The notes under the pieces: model-generated
Database searches by the model: none
What the model saw: only the letters and a program-made list of their open reading frames with translations
Told to the model about the DNA's origin: nothing
Made by a program: the position numbers and the translations under genes
Shown: positions 22,463-31,257 of the stretch, piece by piece
How the letters are laid out: each line of letters opens with the position of its first letter
Position numbering within the stretch: position 1 is the stretch's first letter
Source: Candidatus Bathyarchaeota archaeon
GTDB lineage: Archaea; Thermoproteota; Bathyarchaeia; Bathyarchaeales; Bathycorpusculaceae
DNA: 33,615 bases
Reading direction: 5' to 3'
Assembly (NCBI GenBank): GCA_025059195.1
Contig: JANXDU010000025.1
Span: 1-33,615, forward strand

Positions 22463-24136
22463 TTGAACTTTTTTGATTTCGCCTGGTCAACCGTGTTTCG
22501 AGTGACAAAAAAGCATTACAATGAGGTGAAGATTCTTCTTCACGATGACTTGAGGTATCCATACCTTGGTAGGGATGAAAGAGGTTACGTTTTGCATTTA
22601 GTCAAGCCTAAAAGATTGAATAACAACAGCGTCCTTTTTCAAGGTTTAAGGTTTAACCTTCAAAACCCCGCCCATAGGAAGTTTATGTGGTACATTTTTA
22701 AGGCTTCAGTTTACCATTTAAGCCTTCACACGCTATTTTCAGACTTAACCGTTTACTCCAAATGGGCTAGGGGAAAACAACTTAACCTAGCTGCCTTTGT
22801 TATCAGCTTAATAGAAGACGCCGTAATAGACAAGATTTTAAAAATGGAATTTAACTGGATGCTTCCCGAAACGGTTTACGCAAACGTGGTTTCCTATATT
22901 AGAATGAAAAGGGCTGAGGAACTTTCAAACGACATTTCAAGGGCTATGACCTCAATACTTCTTAACTATAACCTTGGAAAAGTCAAGGGCGAATTAAAAA
23001 ACGATGTGCAAACGGATGTTGAAGCCATAACGGCCATGCTGCAAAAAATCGGAGAAAAACCCACCGCAGACGAGAAAATAGGCTATGCCAACAAAATTTA
23101 CGACGCTCTATCCCTTTATGGTCAAGCGTTTGAAGTGCCATCCCTTTTACACATGGAAAGCCATGGAACAAACGACATGTTCTACAATGAGCAAACACCA
23201 GACGAGAAAGAAATCCAAGCCCTTTTTACCGAGGCGCTGCATACCGCTAGGGCAGGATTCAACGGCAGAACTTATATAGAAAACGAGGGGGAAGCTCACA
23301 GAGCCTTGACCAGCTGGTTAGAGCGTGAAAACGCTCAACTGAAAGTTTTGAGGGCGTATATGGACGCTGGGCGAAACACGCAGTTCGAGGATATCACGTT
23401 CCCAACGGAAGACTACTCGGAATATCAAAGAAGAAAAGAGCTTCTAGGCGGCCCCGTCAGGCGAATACTCCACCAGTTAAGGCTTTTGAAGAATATCAGC
23501 GGCGAAGACTTTAAGCAGGAAAGCGGATTTGTTGACTTACAAGAGGCTATACAGGTCATTGCAAGCAAAAGCCAGCGAACAGACATATTTGTCCGCGAAG
23601 AACTGCAAACAAGGGAAGACGCTTGGTCCATCCTTATCGACGCCAGCCACAGCCTAAACATGTTTAAAGGCGAAGTAAGGGGCATAGCCATATGTCTAGC
23701 AGAGGTTGCCCGACTGCTGATCTTGAACCAGAACTCTTGGGGCATGTACGCCTTCAACAACAAATTCTACATAATAAAGGATTTCACCGAAAGATACGAT
23801 GCCCACGTTAAAGCCAGAATAGGCGGCCTAACCCACGGAGGATTCACATATCTGCCAGACGCCATAACCCTTGCAGCTCAAGCCTTAAAGGGCAGGCTAG
23901 AAGAAGCCAGGGTCCTCGTGGTAGTTTCAGACTTTTTCCCATCCGGATACGACGACGCAGAGGAAAAACTAAAAGAAGCCCTCAAAAAGGTTGAGCGGAT
24001 GGGTGTTGGTGTGATAGGTATAGGCGTAAACAGCAGTGCTGTAAAACGTTATGTTCGAATAAACTGCGTGGCGGAAAGCCCATACGACTTAATCAAAAAA
24101 TTCACGAGGGCCTTCATAGAGTTCAGTGCCAGTTGA
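22463..24136 (+). CDS. VWA-domain protein, partner of the MoxR-type ATPase
   Basis: A 557-residue protein with a C-terminal von Willebrand A domain. The MIDAS motif is complete: D393, S395 and S397 in LIDASHSL, T462 in GGFTYLPDA and D490 in VVSDFFPSG. The N-terminal 380 residues are largely helical and unlike known domains I can name, which matches NorD/CoxE-type partners of NorQ/MoxR ATPases. The start is TTG at 22463 with GTGGGGT upstream; it follows the ATPase by 25 bp, so the pair is an operon. Together they probably form a chaperone that remodels or metallates a target. No obvious target enzyme such as a CO dehydrogenase or NO reductase is adjacent. Confidence 0.87.
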   Translation: MNFFDFAWSTVFRVTKKHYNEVKILLHDDLRYPYLGRDERGYVLHLVKPKRLNNNSVLFQGLRFNLQNPAHRKFMWYIFKASVYHLSLHTLFSDLTVYSKWARGKQLNLAAFVISLIEDAVIDKILKMEFNWMLPETVYANVVSYIRMKRAEELSNDISRAMTSILLNYNLGKVKGELKNDVQTDVEAITAMLQKIGEKPTADEKIGYANKIYDALSLYGQAFEVPSLLHMESHGTNDMFYNEQTPDEKEIQALFTEALHTARAGFNGRTYIENEGEAHRALTSWLERENAQLKVLRAYMDAGRNTQFEDITFPTEDYSEYQRRKELLGGPVRRILHQLRLLKNISGEDFKQESGFVDLQEAIQVIASKSQRTDIFVREELQTREDAWSILIDASHSLNMFKGEVRGIAICLAEVARLLILNQNSWGMYAFNNKFYIIKDFTERYDAHVKARIGGLTHGGFTYLPDAITLAAQALKGRLEEARVLVVVSDFFPSGYDDAEEKLKEALKKVERMGVGVIGIGVNSSAVKRYVRINCVAESPYDLIKKFTRAFIEFSAS

Positions 24137-24142
24137 AATAGT

Positions 24143-24688
24143 CTAAATCTGCTTTACAACAGAGAAATCGGCTACAAACTTGAATTTCTCTTCGTCTTCC
24201 ACGGTTTTCTTTGGCTTAACGGCTATCTTCTTAGGAACGCCCTCATGGAGGTAGACTATGTAAACCACGTTTTTGCCAAACCCGTAACGTTCAAGCTCAG
24301 CTAGGGAGTTTCTTGCCTTCTCCAGTCTTTCCAGTTTGTTTTTCAATTCTTCAACAGCTTCGAAAATGATTTCCACCTCTCCAAACTCATCAGCGCAGAG
24401 CATCAAATCCTTAAATTCAACCCACTCTGATGAATAAGCGGATTTTCCCTCTTTTTTCCCACTTTTTCTGCCACTGGACCTCAAAATTTTCTGCAGCTCC
24501 GAAATCCTCTTGGCCCACTCTGGATTCCTTGAAGATTCCGGGTTTCTCAGCAACGTGCCAAGCCATTGGCTGTAGTCCTCTAGCAACGCTTTGTGCTGGC
24601 TTATTTCCGTTTCAACAATTTCCCGAATTTCTCTAATCGAATAAAAGGTTCGAATTTCCGTGGTGGGGCCGTCCAACTTTTGCACCAC
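24143..24688 (-). CDS. Coiled-coil protein of unknown function
   Basis: A 181-residue charged protein. It has a helical N-terminal region (EIREIVETEISQHKALLEDY), a linker rich in Ser/Lys (LRSSGRKSGKKEGKSAY) and a second helical region (IFEAVEELKNKLERLEKARN). It ends with two strands (NVVYIVYLHEGVPKKIAVKP). No family is recognised. Start is GTG at 24686-24688, with a second GTG directly after; no ribosome binding site is seen, which fits re-initiation after the upstream gene 6 bp away. The 3' end lies 6 bp from that of the VWA gene in convergent orientation. It forms a two-gene unit with the next entry. Confidence 0.7.
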   Translation of the reverse strand: MVQKLDGPTTEIRTFYSIREIREIVETEISQHKALLEDYSQWLGTLLRNPESSRNPEWAKRISELQKILRSSGRKSGKKEGKSAYSSEWVEFKDLMLCADEFGEVEIIFEAVEELKNKLERLEKARNSLAELERYGFGKNVVYIVYLHEGVPKKIAVKPKKTVEDEEKFKFVADFSVVKQI

Positions 24689-24694
24689 AGACTT

Positions 24695-25357
24695 TTAAGC
24701 GGATTGGCCTCCGGTGTTTAACGCGTTTTTGACAGCGTCCATGGACCCCTTTTCAGCTTCGGTGTTTTCTTGACTTCCAACTATAGCCTTAACAATGTTT
24801 TTCAGTTCCTTTTTTATCCTTCCAAAAAGGTTTACCCGGGTGCTTATCCTCTTTCTGTAAAGCATTAAAGCCTCCGCCAGTTCAGGCATTATCACTAGCA
24901 GAGTAGCCATAACAATTTCTGGAGAGTACTCCGCTAGAAAGGCAGAATGCACTTCGCCCTTTTCATAGACAAGGATGAGATGGCATTCATCGTTTAAAAT
25001 GACCTTTTTCACTTTACCTCTTATGGGGATTTCCCGCGGAGGAATATAGAACGAAACTTTCAGTTTCTTTAAAACTTGCTTGAGAGAATTGCATAACTCT
25101 TTGATTAACCTATCTTCCTCCATTAAAAACTCACTGAGCTGCATGGTTTCCTCGCTTATGCTTCTTAGGAGTTCTTGAAGTTTCTGTTCAAGGTCAGCTT
25201 TGTGTTTTTCAATTTCCTCAATGTTTCGGGTTTCTTCGCCTTCGGAAACCTCTAAAGGATGGAAAAAGTATGCTTCATCTGTAGCCTCTTCTTGAACCTT
25301 TCCCACGTCTACTTCAGAATCTGCATTTCCCCCAGTTTTCGCATTCCCGTTCTCCAT
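24695..25357 (-). CDS. Coiled-coil protein of unknown function
   Basis: A 220-residue protein. An acidic N-terminus of about 50 residues is followed by a long coiled coil (EEIEKHKADLEQKLQELLRS onward). A small beta region (IPIRGKVKKVILNDECHLIL) then leads to a helix with a hydrophobic run (EIVMATLLVIMPELAEALML) and a basic tail. The ATG at 25355-25357 is preferred because GGGTGG lies just upstream; a GTG at 25364-25366 would add three residues. The hydrophobic run is not a clear transmembrane helix. It is followed by the smaller coiled-coil gene, so the two probably act together. They meet the MoxR-VWA pair head-on but have a separate promoter. Confidence 0.7.
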   Translation of the reverse strand: MENGNAKTGGNADSEVDVGKVQEEATDEAYFFHPLEVSEGEETRNIEEIEKHKADLEQKLQELLRSISEETMQLSEFLMEEDRLIKELCNSLKQVLKKLKVSFYIPPREIPIRGKVKKVILNDECHLILVYEKGEVHSAFLAEYSPEIVMATLLVIMPELAEALMLYRKRISTRVNLFGRIKKELKNIVKAIVGSQENTEAEKGSMDAVKNALNTGGQSA

Positions 25358-25718
25358 ACTAGCCACCCACCCGTAAAGCTTCGGCTAACTACAAGAGGCA
25401 TTTAGACAACATAATAGAGTTAGTATGTGTCGCTTTGTTACGCACTGAAACGCATGTCGCAGAAAGGTTATAGAACCCCCATAAAACAAGAGTTTCGAAT
25501 CTCAAAGGGTTGATGATTCAACTACGATTCGCCCCAGCCAGCGGTTTGGGAAAGGGGAAGCAGCATAGCCTTAATAACACGTGTAAACTTTTAGGTGCAC
25601 TCTTGCTGAAAATGTATTCTTAATTCAGATTTTAGATTCAGAAGTATAAAATATAGTATTTCACTGAATCGGTTTCTGACTCCGACGAAAAATAGGAGTA
25701 GGCTTTAAAGGGGTTTAA
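25358..25718. other. Long divergent intergenic region before the TrmB-like gene
   Basis: About 360 bp between the coiled-coil pair and the TrmB-like gene contains no ORF I can support. The right-hand third holds the palindrome around a TATA box listed separately and a 5-bp inverted repeat (ACTCC 25679-25683 with GGAGT 25695-25699) in the probable 5' leader. The middle (about 25490-25560) has a T-arm-like GAGTTTCGAATCTC but no cloverleaf. A small RNA here is possible but not shown. Confidence 0.5.
25635..25670. promoter_or_regulatory. Operator-like palindrome bracketing a TATA box
   Basis: Perfect 7-bp arms GATTCAG (25635-25641) and CTGAATC (25664-25670) flank the TATA sequence AGTATAAAATATAG (25644-25657). 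A partial extra copy ATTCAG lies just upstream at 25623-25628. A protein bound to both arms would cover the TATA box, so this reads as a repressor site, probably autoregulation by the TrmB-like protein encoded downstream. Confidence 0.65.
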
Positions 25719-26591
25719 ATGGAGCTATCCGTTGAAAAACCTGAAGGCATCGTGAAACTCTATGACGAAAACAGCGGGCTATGGCGCTTTGTAAAGGCAG
25801 ATAAAAGCTCAGCGAGATCCTTAGAAATAATCGAGAAGGCTCTCCGTGGACTTGGATTGTCGAAAAACGAAGTTAAAGTTTACGTGTATCTAGCCAGAAC
25901 CGGCGAACACAAAGCAAGCGACATTTCTGAGGCGTTATCACTTCACAGAACAGAAACCTACCGCATTCTGCGGGACTTGGAGAAAAGGGGACTCGTGTCC
26001 TCGGTCTTTGAAAAACCCCTAAAGTTCATTGCGACACCCTTTGAAAAGGCGCTGGACATACTAATTGAAACCAAAAGAATGAAGTTAAACCTCCTCGAAA
26101 AAAAGCGGCAAAACCTTATTGACATTTGGCTGTCACTGCCAAAGCCAGAAGTTGAACCCGAAAGGAAAGAGGTTTTCCAAATCCTTGAAGGAGAAGAACA
26201 AATAAGCCTAAAAGCCGATGAAATCCTCGATAAGGCTGAAAAAGAAGCCTTAGCGTTTATTTCAGAAAGCGACATTGCAAACTTTTACCATTCGGGATTT
26301 TTAGACAGATTGGAAAAAACTTCGAAAAAAGGGGTGGATGTGCAACTCTTAACCAACTATTCCCCGAAAACATGCTTCTTCATAGAAAGAACCAAACTGA
26401 AAAAAACTAGGTATTCAAGGTTGAATTCTGAAAATATGCCCACCTTCATAATAGTAGACAATGAACACTTGCTCCTATTAATCAGAAAGGAAAACGGGAA
26501 AAAGAAAACAGCGGCTCTATGGACAAACTACGACGCTTTCATAAGAGCCCTAAAAACACTGTTTACCGAGTTATGGAATAATAACAATTAG
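25719..26591 (+). CDS. TrmB-like transcriptional regulator
   Basis: A 290-residue protein. A winged HTH of TrmB type covers roughly residues 40-110 (LRGLGLSKNEVKVYVYLART, then HRTETYRILRDLEKRGLVSS). A short coiled coil follows (EKKRQNLIDIWLSL). The C-terminal region (about 160-290) resembles the TrmB sugar-binding/PLD-like regulatory domain (ALAFISESDIANFYHSGFLD, then KGVDVQLLTNYSP). Members usually repress sugar transport or metabolism genes. ATG at 25719 has AAAGGGG 5 nt upstream. It precedes a surface-glycan cluster and shares a 4-bp stop overlap with the flippase gene, so it may control glycan precursor supply. Its ligand is unknown. Confidence 0.85.
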   Translation: MELSVEKPEGIVKLYDENSGLWRFVKADKSSARSLEIIEKALRGLGLSKNEVKVYVYLARTGEHKASDISEALSLHRTETYRILRDLEKRGLVSSVFEKPLKFIATPFEKALDILIETKRMKLNLLEKKRQNLIDIWLSLPKPEVEPERKEVFQILEGEEQISLKADEILDKAEKEALAFISESDIANFYHSGFLDRLEKTSKKGVDVQLLTNYSPKTCFFIERTKLKKTRYSRLNSENMPTFIIVDNEHLLLLIRKENGKKKTAALWTNYDAFIRALKTLFTELWNNNN

Positions 26592-28081
26592 CCATATTCA
26601 AACTTTGTCTTTATTTCCAGCCAAGCTGATTCGGCGAGCATTCTGGTGTCTTTATCTATCACCATAAGCAACGCAAGATAAAGGATGCCGGCAAATGCCG
26701 AAACCCCAAGAATCTGATAAACTCTAGCCAACTGTAATTGTAAACGAAGCCAGCAGAGGAGGCAACCCATAATCACAGAAGCGAAAACGTATTTTGCTAT
26801 GTTCCTCCACGGAATGACAACCTTGACCATACCGCGAACCATGAGGTAAAGTATCATAAACATGGCGAAACGCATAGCCGAATTTATTATGGCCACTGAA
26901 AAAGCAGACAGTTCAGGCTGGTTTTGAGTATATGTTGAAAGCACAAAATATGTTAACGGTATAGTTACCGCCGAATGAATATAGGGCAACGAAAAAGATA
27001 GAAACATGCGGCTTTTAAAAAGCTCTTTGAAGGATATCCTTGCCTTTTCATCTACCCTCTCGAAACCATAAAGCACGAACCCAAAAACCGTGGAAATGGT
27101 TGCAACTAAAGCGTCGACAGCCAAAACCCCTAAGACATACCATGCCCTAGCATATTCCCGTTCAAGAATTGATAGATACAAATCTGGTGCTGCAAGGGCG
27201 CCAGCAGTCATGGGGATTGCAAACATTAAAACCGTTTTAAGAGAAGTTGTAATGTCCTCGCTTTTTCTCTCCGCCAGAAGCTTGGGATACAAGGCAAAAG
27301 CCAAAACCGTTGAGTATGATATGATGTTCGCTATTAAAGATGCTGCGCCATAAAAGCCTCGAGCAGCTTTGCCGCCATAAGTGAAAAGTAAAATGAAGAT
27401 AAAGGCTGCTATTTGATTTCCTAAAAGGTTATAAACGTTTGCAATTGACCCCTTCAGCCACTCTCTCACGTATGCCCATTCAATCTTTTGTTTTAAGTCT
27501 TCAGCCAGCAGTTTTAGGTAATAAAGTAGTTGCGCAGCTATGCCGGCTGTTAAGCCGATTACAGCTCCTTCCAAAGGCTTTTGCAGCCCAACTATAAGAA
27601 TGTACCCAAAAAGGACTTTAGAAACTTCTGCAATGACAAGGCCATACCCCAAAGTTTGAGGTTTTTTAGCCCTCAGACAGGCTTCAAATACGCCTAGCAT
27701 GTGAAGCTCTACTATCTGAAATGAGGCAAGCAAATACAGGCTGATATACTGTTGGGCGCCTAGCGCCGAAACTATTAATGGGATAAGAGGCAGATAAACA
27801 AACGTCGCCGCTAAGGATATGGCGAAATTCGCCACAACCCCCGTTTTTACGGCGCCTTTTTCAGATCTTGCCACAAAACGCAGGACCCAAAAGGGCATAA
27901 TTCCGGCGGTGATTGTGAAATAGGCTAAAACGTCATTTATGTTGAACCATATTCCATATTCTCCAGTGGTGGTATAACGGGCTATCATATACTGAAAGGC
28001 AACACCAGTGGCGACGCTGAACATTTTAGCTGCAAATATAATAAAGCCTGAATACTGCAGCCTTATCGGGTTTTCCTTCAA
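26588..28081 (-). CDS. Polysaccharide/lipid-linked glycan flippase (Wzx-like, MOP superfamily)
   Basis: A 497-residue integral membrane protein with about 12-14 hydrophobic segments throughout. The N-terminal FIIFAAKMFSVATGVAFQYM followed by RYTTTGEYGIWFNINDVLAY is typical of the Wzx/RfbX group of the MOP (MATE-like) superfamily. It probably moves a lipid-linked oligosaccharide across the cytoplasmic membrane for surface-glycan assembly or N-glycosylation. The start is TTG at 28079-28081, with a TATA-like TCTAAAAATAAG about 33-44 nt upstream and no ribosome binding site, so a very short leader is likely. It is divergent from the Alg14-Alg13-like gene, which fits a shared pathway. Confidence 0.87.
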   Translation of the reverse strand: MKENPIRLQYSGFIIFAAKMFSVATGVAFQYMIARYTTTGEYGIWFNINDVLAYFTITAGIMPFWVLRFVARSEKGAVKTGVVANFAISLAATFVYLPLIPLIVSALGAQQYISLYLLASFQIVELHMLGVFEACLRAKKPQTLGYGLVIAEVSKVLFGYILIVGLQKPLEGAVIGLTAGIAAQLLYYLKLLAEDLKQKIEWAYVREWLKGSIANVYNLLGNQIAAFIFILLFTYGGKAARGFYGAASLIANIISYSTVLAFALYPKLLAERKSEDITTSLKTVLMFAIPMTAGALAAPDLYLSILEREYARAWYVLGVLAVDALVATISTVFGFVLYGFERVDEKARISFKELFKSRMFLSFSLPYIHSAVTIPLTYFVLSTYTQNQPELSAFSVAIINSAMRFAMFMILYLMVRGMVKVVIPWRNIAKYVFASVIMGCLLCWLRLQLQLARVYQILGVSAFAGILYLALLMVIDKDTRMLAESAWLEIKTKFEYG

Positions 28082-28133
28082 CTGCTAAACACCGAAGATG
28101 CAGCTTATTTTTAGAGTCTAAGAACACTTAACC

Positions 28134-28144
28134 TTTTTAAAATA
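28134..28144 (+). promoter_or_regulatory. TATA element for the glycan gene pair alg13/14-galE
   Basis: TTTTTAAAATA would start transcription near 28165, giving a leader of about 20 nt before the ATG at 28186. In the same gap the minus-strand TCTAAAAATAAG (28125-28114) serves the flippase, so the two divergent genes have separate TATA boxes about 15 bp apart. Confidence 0.5.
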
Positions 28145-28185
28145 CTTGCTGTTGATAATTGTATTGCAAGCAACCAGTTAAAGAG

Positions 28186-29154
28186 ATGACACAAGTGCCT
28201 CATAAAAACGTGCTAATTCTAGCTGGTGGAGGAGGGCACACGGCGTATGGCTATGCCCTAGCTCAGAGGCTCTATGGGAAGGCTTATTTACATTTTCTCG
28301 TTCCAAAGGGAGACAAGTTAAGTTATGAGAGACTTGTAAAATTCGGTTCTGTTGATTTTCTTTTAAAGCCAAGAGAGGCCAAGACTCCCACAAAAGAGTT
28401 TCTGCCAAAACTTGCCAAAGCGTTTATGGAAGCCTCCCAAAAAGTCCCAAGCGAATTTGATGTTGTTGTAAGCACGGGCAGCAACTTTTGCATACCACCG
28501 TGCCTATTCGCGTGGATAAAGGGGATACCAGTAATCAACATAGAAAGTTCTGTGCGCTTCACAAAAGCCTCAAAGTCAGCCCTTATATTGCAACCTTTCT
28601 CAGCTATAACGGCCATCCAATGGGAGGAACAAAAAAAACTTTTGAGAAGAGGCACCGTTGTTGGACCATTAATTCCGAAACCCGAGGTCCAACCATGGAA
28701 CGGCGGATACATACTCGTGACAGGCGGCACACTGGGACATAAACAACTTTTCGACGTAATTTCAGAAAGCAAACTGAAAAACGTGGTTTTACAGACAGGT
28801 AAAGTTAGCCCAGAACCTTATAGAAAACGGCATCCGGAGTGGAAGATTCTAGAACATTCCGCAAAATTCTACGAACTTGTCGCTGGTGCAGATGTCGTGG
28901 TCACCCACTTCGGTGCAACAATTTTGGAGGCGCTTGTCTACGGTAAACCGACTGTTGTTGTTCCAAACCCTGAGTGGACGAGAACCGCCGGAATCGAAGA
29001 CGCGAAACATTATGTAAGAAAAGTTAACGCCGTGTTAGTTTCGGAAATCACGCTGGAAAACATATTGAACGCCATAGAAAAATCAAGGGAAAGCCGAAGG
29101 CCAACGTTGCCTGATGGTGCAGAAAACCTAGCGAACATGATTTTGAACCTTTGA
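28186..29154 (+). CDS. Alg14-Alg13-type fused N-acetylglucosaminyltransferase (GT28/GT1, MurG-like)
   Basis: A 322-residue GT-B glycosyltransferase. The N-terminal half matches Alg14/EpsE-type acceptor domains: LILAGGGGHTAYGYALAQRL, a STGSNFCIPPCLFAW region and GIPVINIESSVRF. The C-terminal half matches Alg13: ILVTGGTLGHKQLFD, ADVVVTHFGATILEALVYGK and PTVVVPNPE. The two halves are separate subunits in eukaryotes and fused here, as in MurG. The likely reaction is transfer of a HexNAc residue to a lipid-linked precursor on the cytoplasmic side. The ATG at 28186 is favoured; an in-frame TTG at 28159 lies upstream of the likely initiation site. It is followed by the epimerase after 10 bp, so the two form an operon. 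Confidence 0.85.
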   Translation: MTQVPHKNVLILAGGGGHTAYGYALAQRLYGKAYLHFLVPKGDKLSYERLVKFGSVDFLLKPREAKTPTKEFLPKLAKAFMEASQKVPSEFDVVVSTGSNFCIPPCLFAWIKGIPVINIESSVRFTKASKSALILQPFSAITAIQWEEQKKLLRRGTVVGPLIPKPEVQPWNGGYILVTGGTLGHKQLFDVISESKLKNVVLQTGKVSPEPYRKRHPEWKILEHSAKFYELVAGADVVVTHFGATILEALVYGKPTVVVPNPEWTRTAGIEDAKHYVRKVNAVLVSEITLENILNAIEKSRESRRPTLPDGAENLANMILNL

Positions 29155-29164
29155 AGGAAGGAAA

Positions 29165-30088
29165 ATGAGGATTCTTGTGACCGGTGGAGCGGGTTTCATT
29201 GGAAGCCACCTAGTTGAAAGACTTTTAAGGGAAGACCATAACGTGATAGTTTTAGACGATTTATCCTCTGGAAGAATTGAAAACCTAAACTTAAAAAACC
29301 ATAAACTCTCGTTTTTTCAAGGAGACGTATGCGACAAGAAAATCGTCAAAAAAGTTTTAAAAAACGTTGAAGTCGTCTTTCACTTGGCAGCATTGATTGA
29401 CGTATCGTTTTCCGTGGAAAATCCCGCTGTTGTCAATCATGTAAACGTGTGCGGTGCATTAAACGTTTTAGAAGAAAGCGTTAAAGGGGGGGTTGAAAAG
29501 TTCATTTTTGCGTCCTCCTGCGCCGTCTACGGAGATCCTCAACACTTGCCCATAGACGAGGAGCACCCGACAGATCCGATATCGCCATACGCTGTTTCGA
29601 AGCTTGCTGTAGAAAAATATTGTCGAGCCTTCAGTAAACTCTATGGCTTGAAAACGGTTTCTTTGAGGCTCTTCAACGTTTATGGTCCGAGACAGGAGGG
29701 CAAGGCTTACAGCGGTGTGATAACACAGATGATTCAGAGATTAAAGTCCGGCAAACCGCCAATAATTTTTGGAGATGGCACCCAGACAAGGGACTTTGTC
29801 TACGTTTTAGATGTGGTAGACGCCTTTTACAAAGCCATGAATGTAAAGGAGTGCGCTGGCGAAATTAACATAGGCTCTGGGGAGGAAACTTCAATCAAAG
29901 AGCTTGCAAAACTTCTGATGGAAAAGTTTGGCTTAGAAGTTGAGCCGGTTTACATGGAGCCCAAAACGGGGGAGATCAAAAGAAGTTGGGCAAATATTGA
30001 AAAGGCTAAACGTGTTTTAGGGTATGTGCCAAAATTCACTTTGAGCAAGGGGTTAGATGCGCTTTTAAATTTTTATAGACGTTATTAG
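29165..30088 (+). CDS. NAD-dependent sugar epimerase/dehydratase (GalE-like)
   Basis: A 307-residue short-chain dehydrogenase-fold enzyme of the extended SDR type. The NAD loop is GGAGFIG at 7-13, D31 and D32 follow strand 2, and the catalytic triad is visible as S117/S118 in FASSCAVYG with Y142 and K146 in SPYAVSKLAVEKY. It probably interconverts UDP-sugars such as UDP-Glc/UDP-Gal or UDP-GlcNAc/UDP-GalNAc at C4. ATG at 29165 is preceded by GGAAGG. It directly follows the Alg13/14-like gene and is convergent with a glycosyltransferase. A dehydratase activity cannot be ruled out, but the size and overall sequence favour the epimerase group. Confidence 0.9.
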   Translation: MRILVTGGAGFIGSHLVERLLREDHNVIVLDDLSSGRIENLNLKNHKLSFFQGDVCDKKIVKKVLKNVEVVFHLAALIDVSFSVENPAVVNHVNVCGALNVLEESVKGGVEKFIFASSCAVYGDPQHLPIDEEHPTDPISPYAVSKLAVEKYCRAFSKLYGLKTVSLRLFNVYGPRQEGKAYSGVITQMIQRLKSGKPPIIFGDGTQTRDFVYVLDVVDAFYKAMNVKECAGEINIGSGEETSIKELAKLLMEKFGLEVEPVYMEPKTGEIKRSWANIEKAKRVLGYVPKFTLSKGLDALLNFYRRY

Positions 30089-30100
30089 AACCGTTGAGTT

Positions 30101-31195
30101 CTACGGGTTTTTAGCCAGCACTTCTTTAACGGTTTCCACTAATTTTTGAGCAAGCCTTTTTCTGTCGTATTTTGTTGCCAATTCCCTTGCCTTATCAACG
30201 TATTTGGCGTGTGCCTCAACTAGTTTGGCTAATTCGCTTAGCAGAATTGGGGGGTCCGGTTGGTCTACATAGGTGCCTATTTCGTTTCTCTTAATGAAGT
30301 CTTCTAGGGCTGAATTTTTTGGGCCGTATCCCGCCACCGGGAGACCGGCTGCCAGATAATCATAAGTTTTCACGGGGATGGCGTATAAATAACCCACGTT
30401 GCTTACGAAGGGTCTGCCTACAACTCCGACCTTTGCCCCGCACAAGTGTGGGGTCAAATTTTCATAGGGGACCCAGCCCACAAACGAGACTCTATCATTC
30501 ACTTGAAGATTTTGGGCTTCTTTCTGCATTGCAGCCAAATATTTGCCGCCGCCTATAACCGTCAAATGAAGGTTTCCGTCTTTCAGCGCTTTGAGCAAGA
30601 ATTCCAGATTATGGTATGGGTGGTTCAAATCCGCCAGATATACAAGGTCCTTCTCACGTCTAACGTTTTTGTCTTCACATTTTATTACGTCAACATCCGT
30701 CCCATTGCTGATGACAACGATTCTGTCCATTGCGCCGAGAACATTTTCGTAATACTCCTTCATGGGCTGAGTAACCACCATAATTTTTGACGCATAATTT
30801 AATGCTTCGTAATACTCTGCAACCAGTTTTTTAACCACGCCAACACTGTGCATTAGGGGGTGGGCTGTTTTGGCGTATTCCTCCCATACATCTCTTACAT
30901 CAATTATCAGGGGCAATCCATGTTCTTTGGCAACTTTGCAGCTTAGTATAGCGTTCAATAGGGTTGGCGAAGTTGTGATAACTAAGTCTGCCTTTTCCGA
31001 TGCTTTAATCAAGCTTTTAGGCGGCGTTCTAAAAAAATAGCTTAAATATTTTTTGACGCCCTTCAAGTCTATTTCAAAGTTTATGAGGGCGTAGCCATTG
31101 GCTTCTAAGGCTTGCTTGAAGTATCTCATCCTAACATTACTTGCTGACGACGTCTCGCCTTTCGTTGAGACAAACAGTAGGGTTTCTTTAGTCAT
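30101..31195 (-). CDS. GT4-family glycosyltransferase
   Basis: A 364-residue GT-B glycosyltransferase. The N-terminal domain has SASNVRMRYFKQALEANGY and the acceptor-site LIIDVRDVWEEYAKTAHPL. The nucleotide-sugar-binding half shows VVISNGTDVDVIKCE, DRVSFVGWVPYENL and IPVKTYDYLAAGLPVAGYG, which resembles WbuB-type GT4 enzymes of polysaccharide clusters. ATG at 31193-31195 is clear, though the ribosome binding site is weak. It lies 62 bp downstream of the WecB gene on the same strand, so the two may be co-transcribed. The sugar and acceptor are not predictable from sequence; the cluster suggests a HexNAc-containing surface glycan. Confidence 0.83.
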   Translation of the reverse strand: MTKETLLFVSTKGETSSASNVRMRYFKQALEANGYALINFEIDLKGVKKYLSYFFRTPPKSLIKASEKADLVITTSPTLLNAILSCKVAKEHGLPLIIDVRDVWEEYAKTAHPLMHSVGVVKKLVAEYYEALNYASKIMVVTQPMKEYYENVLGAMDRIVVISNGTDVDVIKCEDKNVRREKDLVYLADLNHPYHNLEFLLKALKDGNLHLTVIGGGKYLAAMQKEAQNLQVNDRVSFVGWVPYENLTPHLCGAKVGVVGRPFVSNVGYLYAIPVKTYDYLAAGLPVAGYGPKNSALEDFIKRNEIGTYVDQPDPPILLSELAKLVEAHAKYVDKARELATKYDRKRLAQKLVETVKEVLAKNP

Positions 31196-31257
31196 AACCG
31201 TACTTTTCCCTTCCTAATTTGAAGTAGATGTTGCTGACTAGGCTTAATAAAACATTC

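Noticed and set aside
25480-25560. tRNA-like or C/D-box-like RNA in the intergenic region
   Set aside because: A T-arm-like GAGTTTCGAATCTC and a UGAUGA-like stretch are present, but no cloverleaf forms and no D box lies at a suitable distance.
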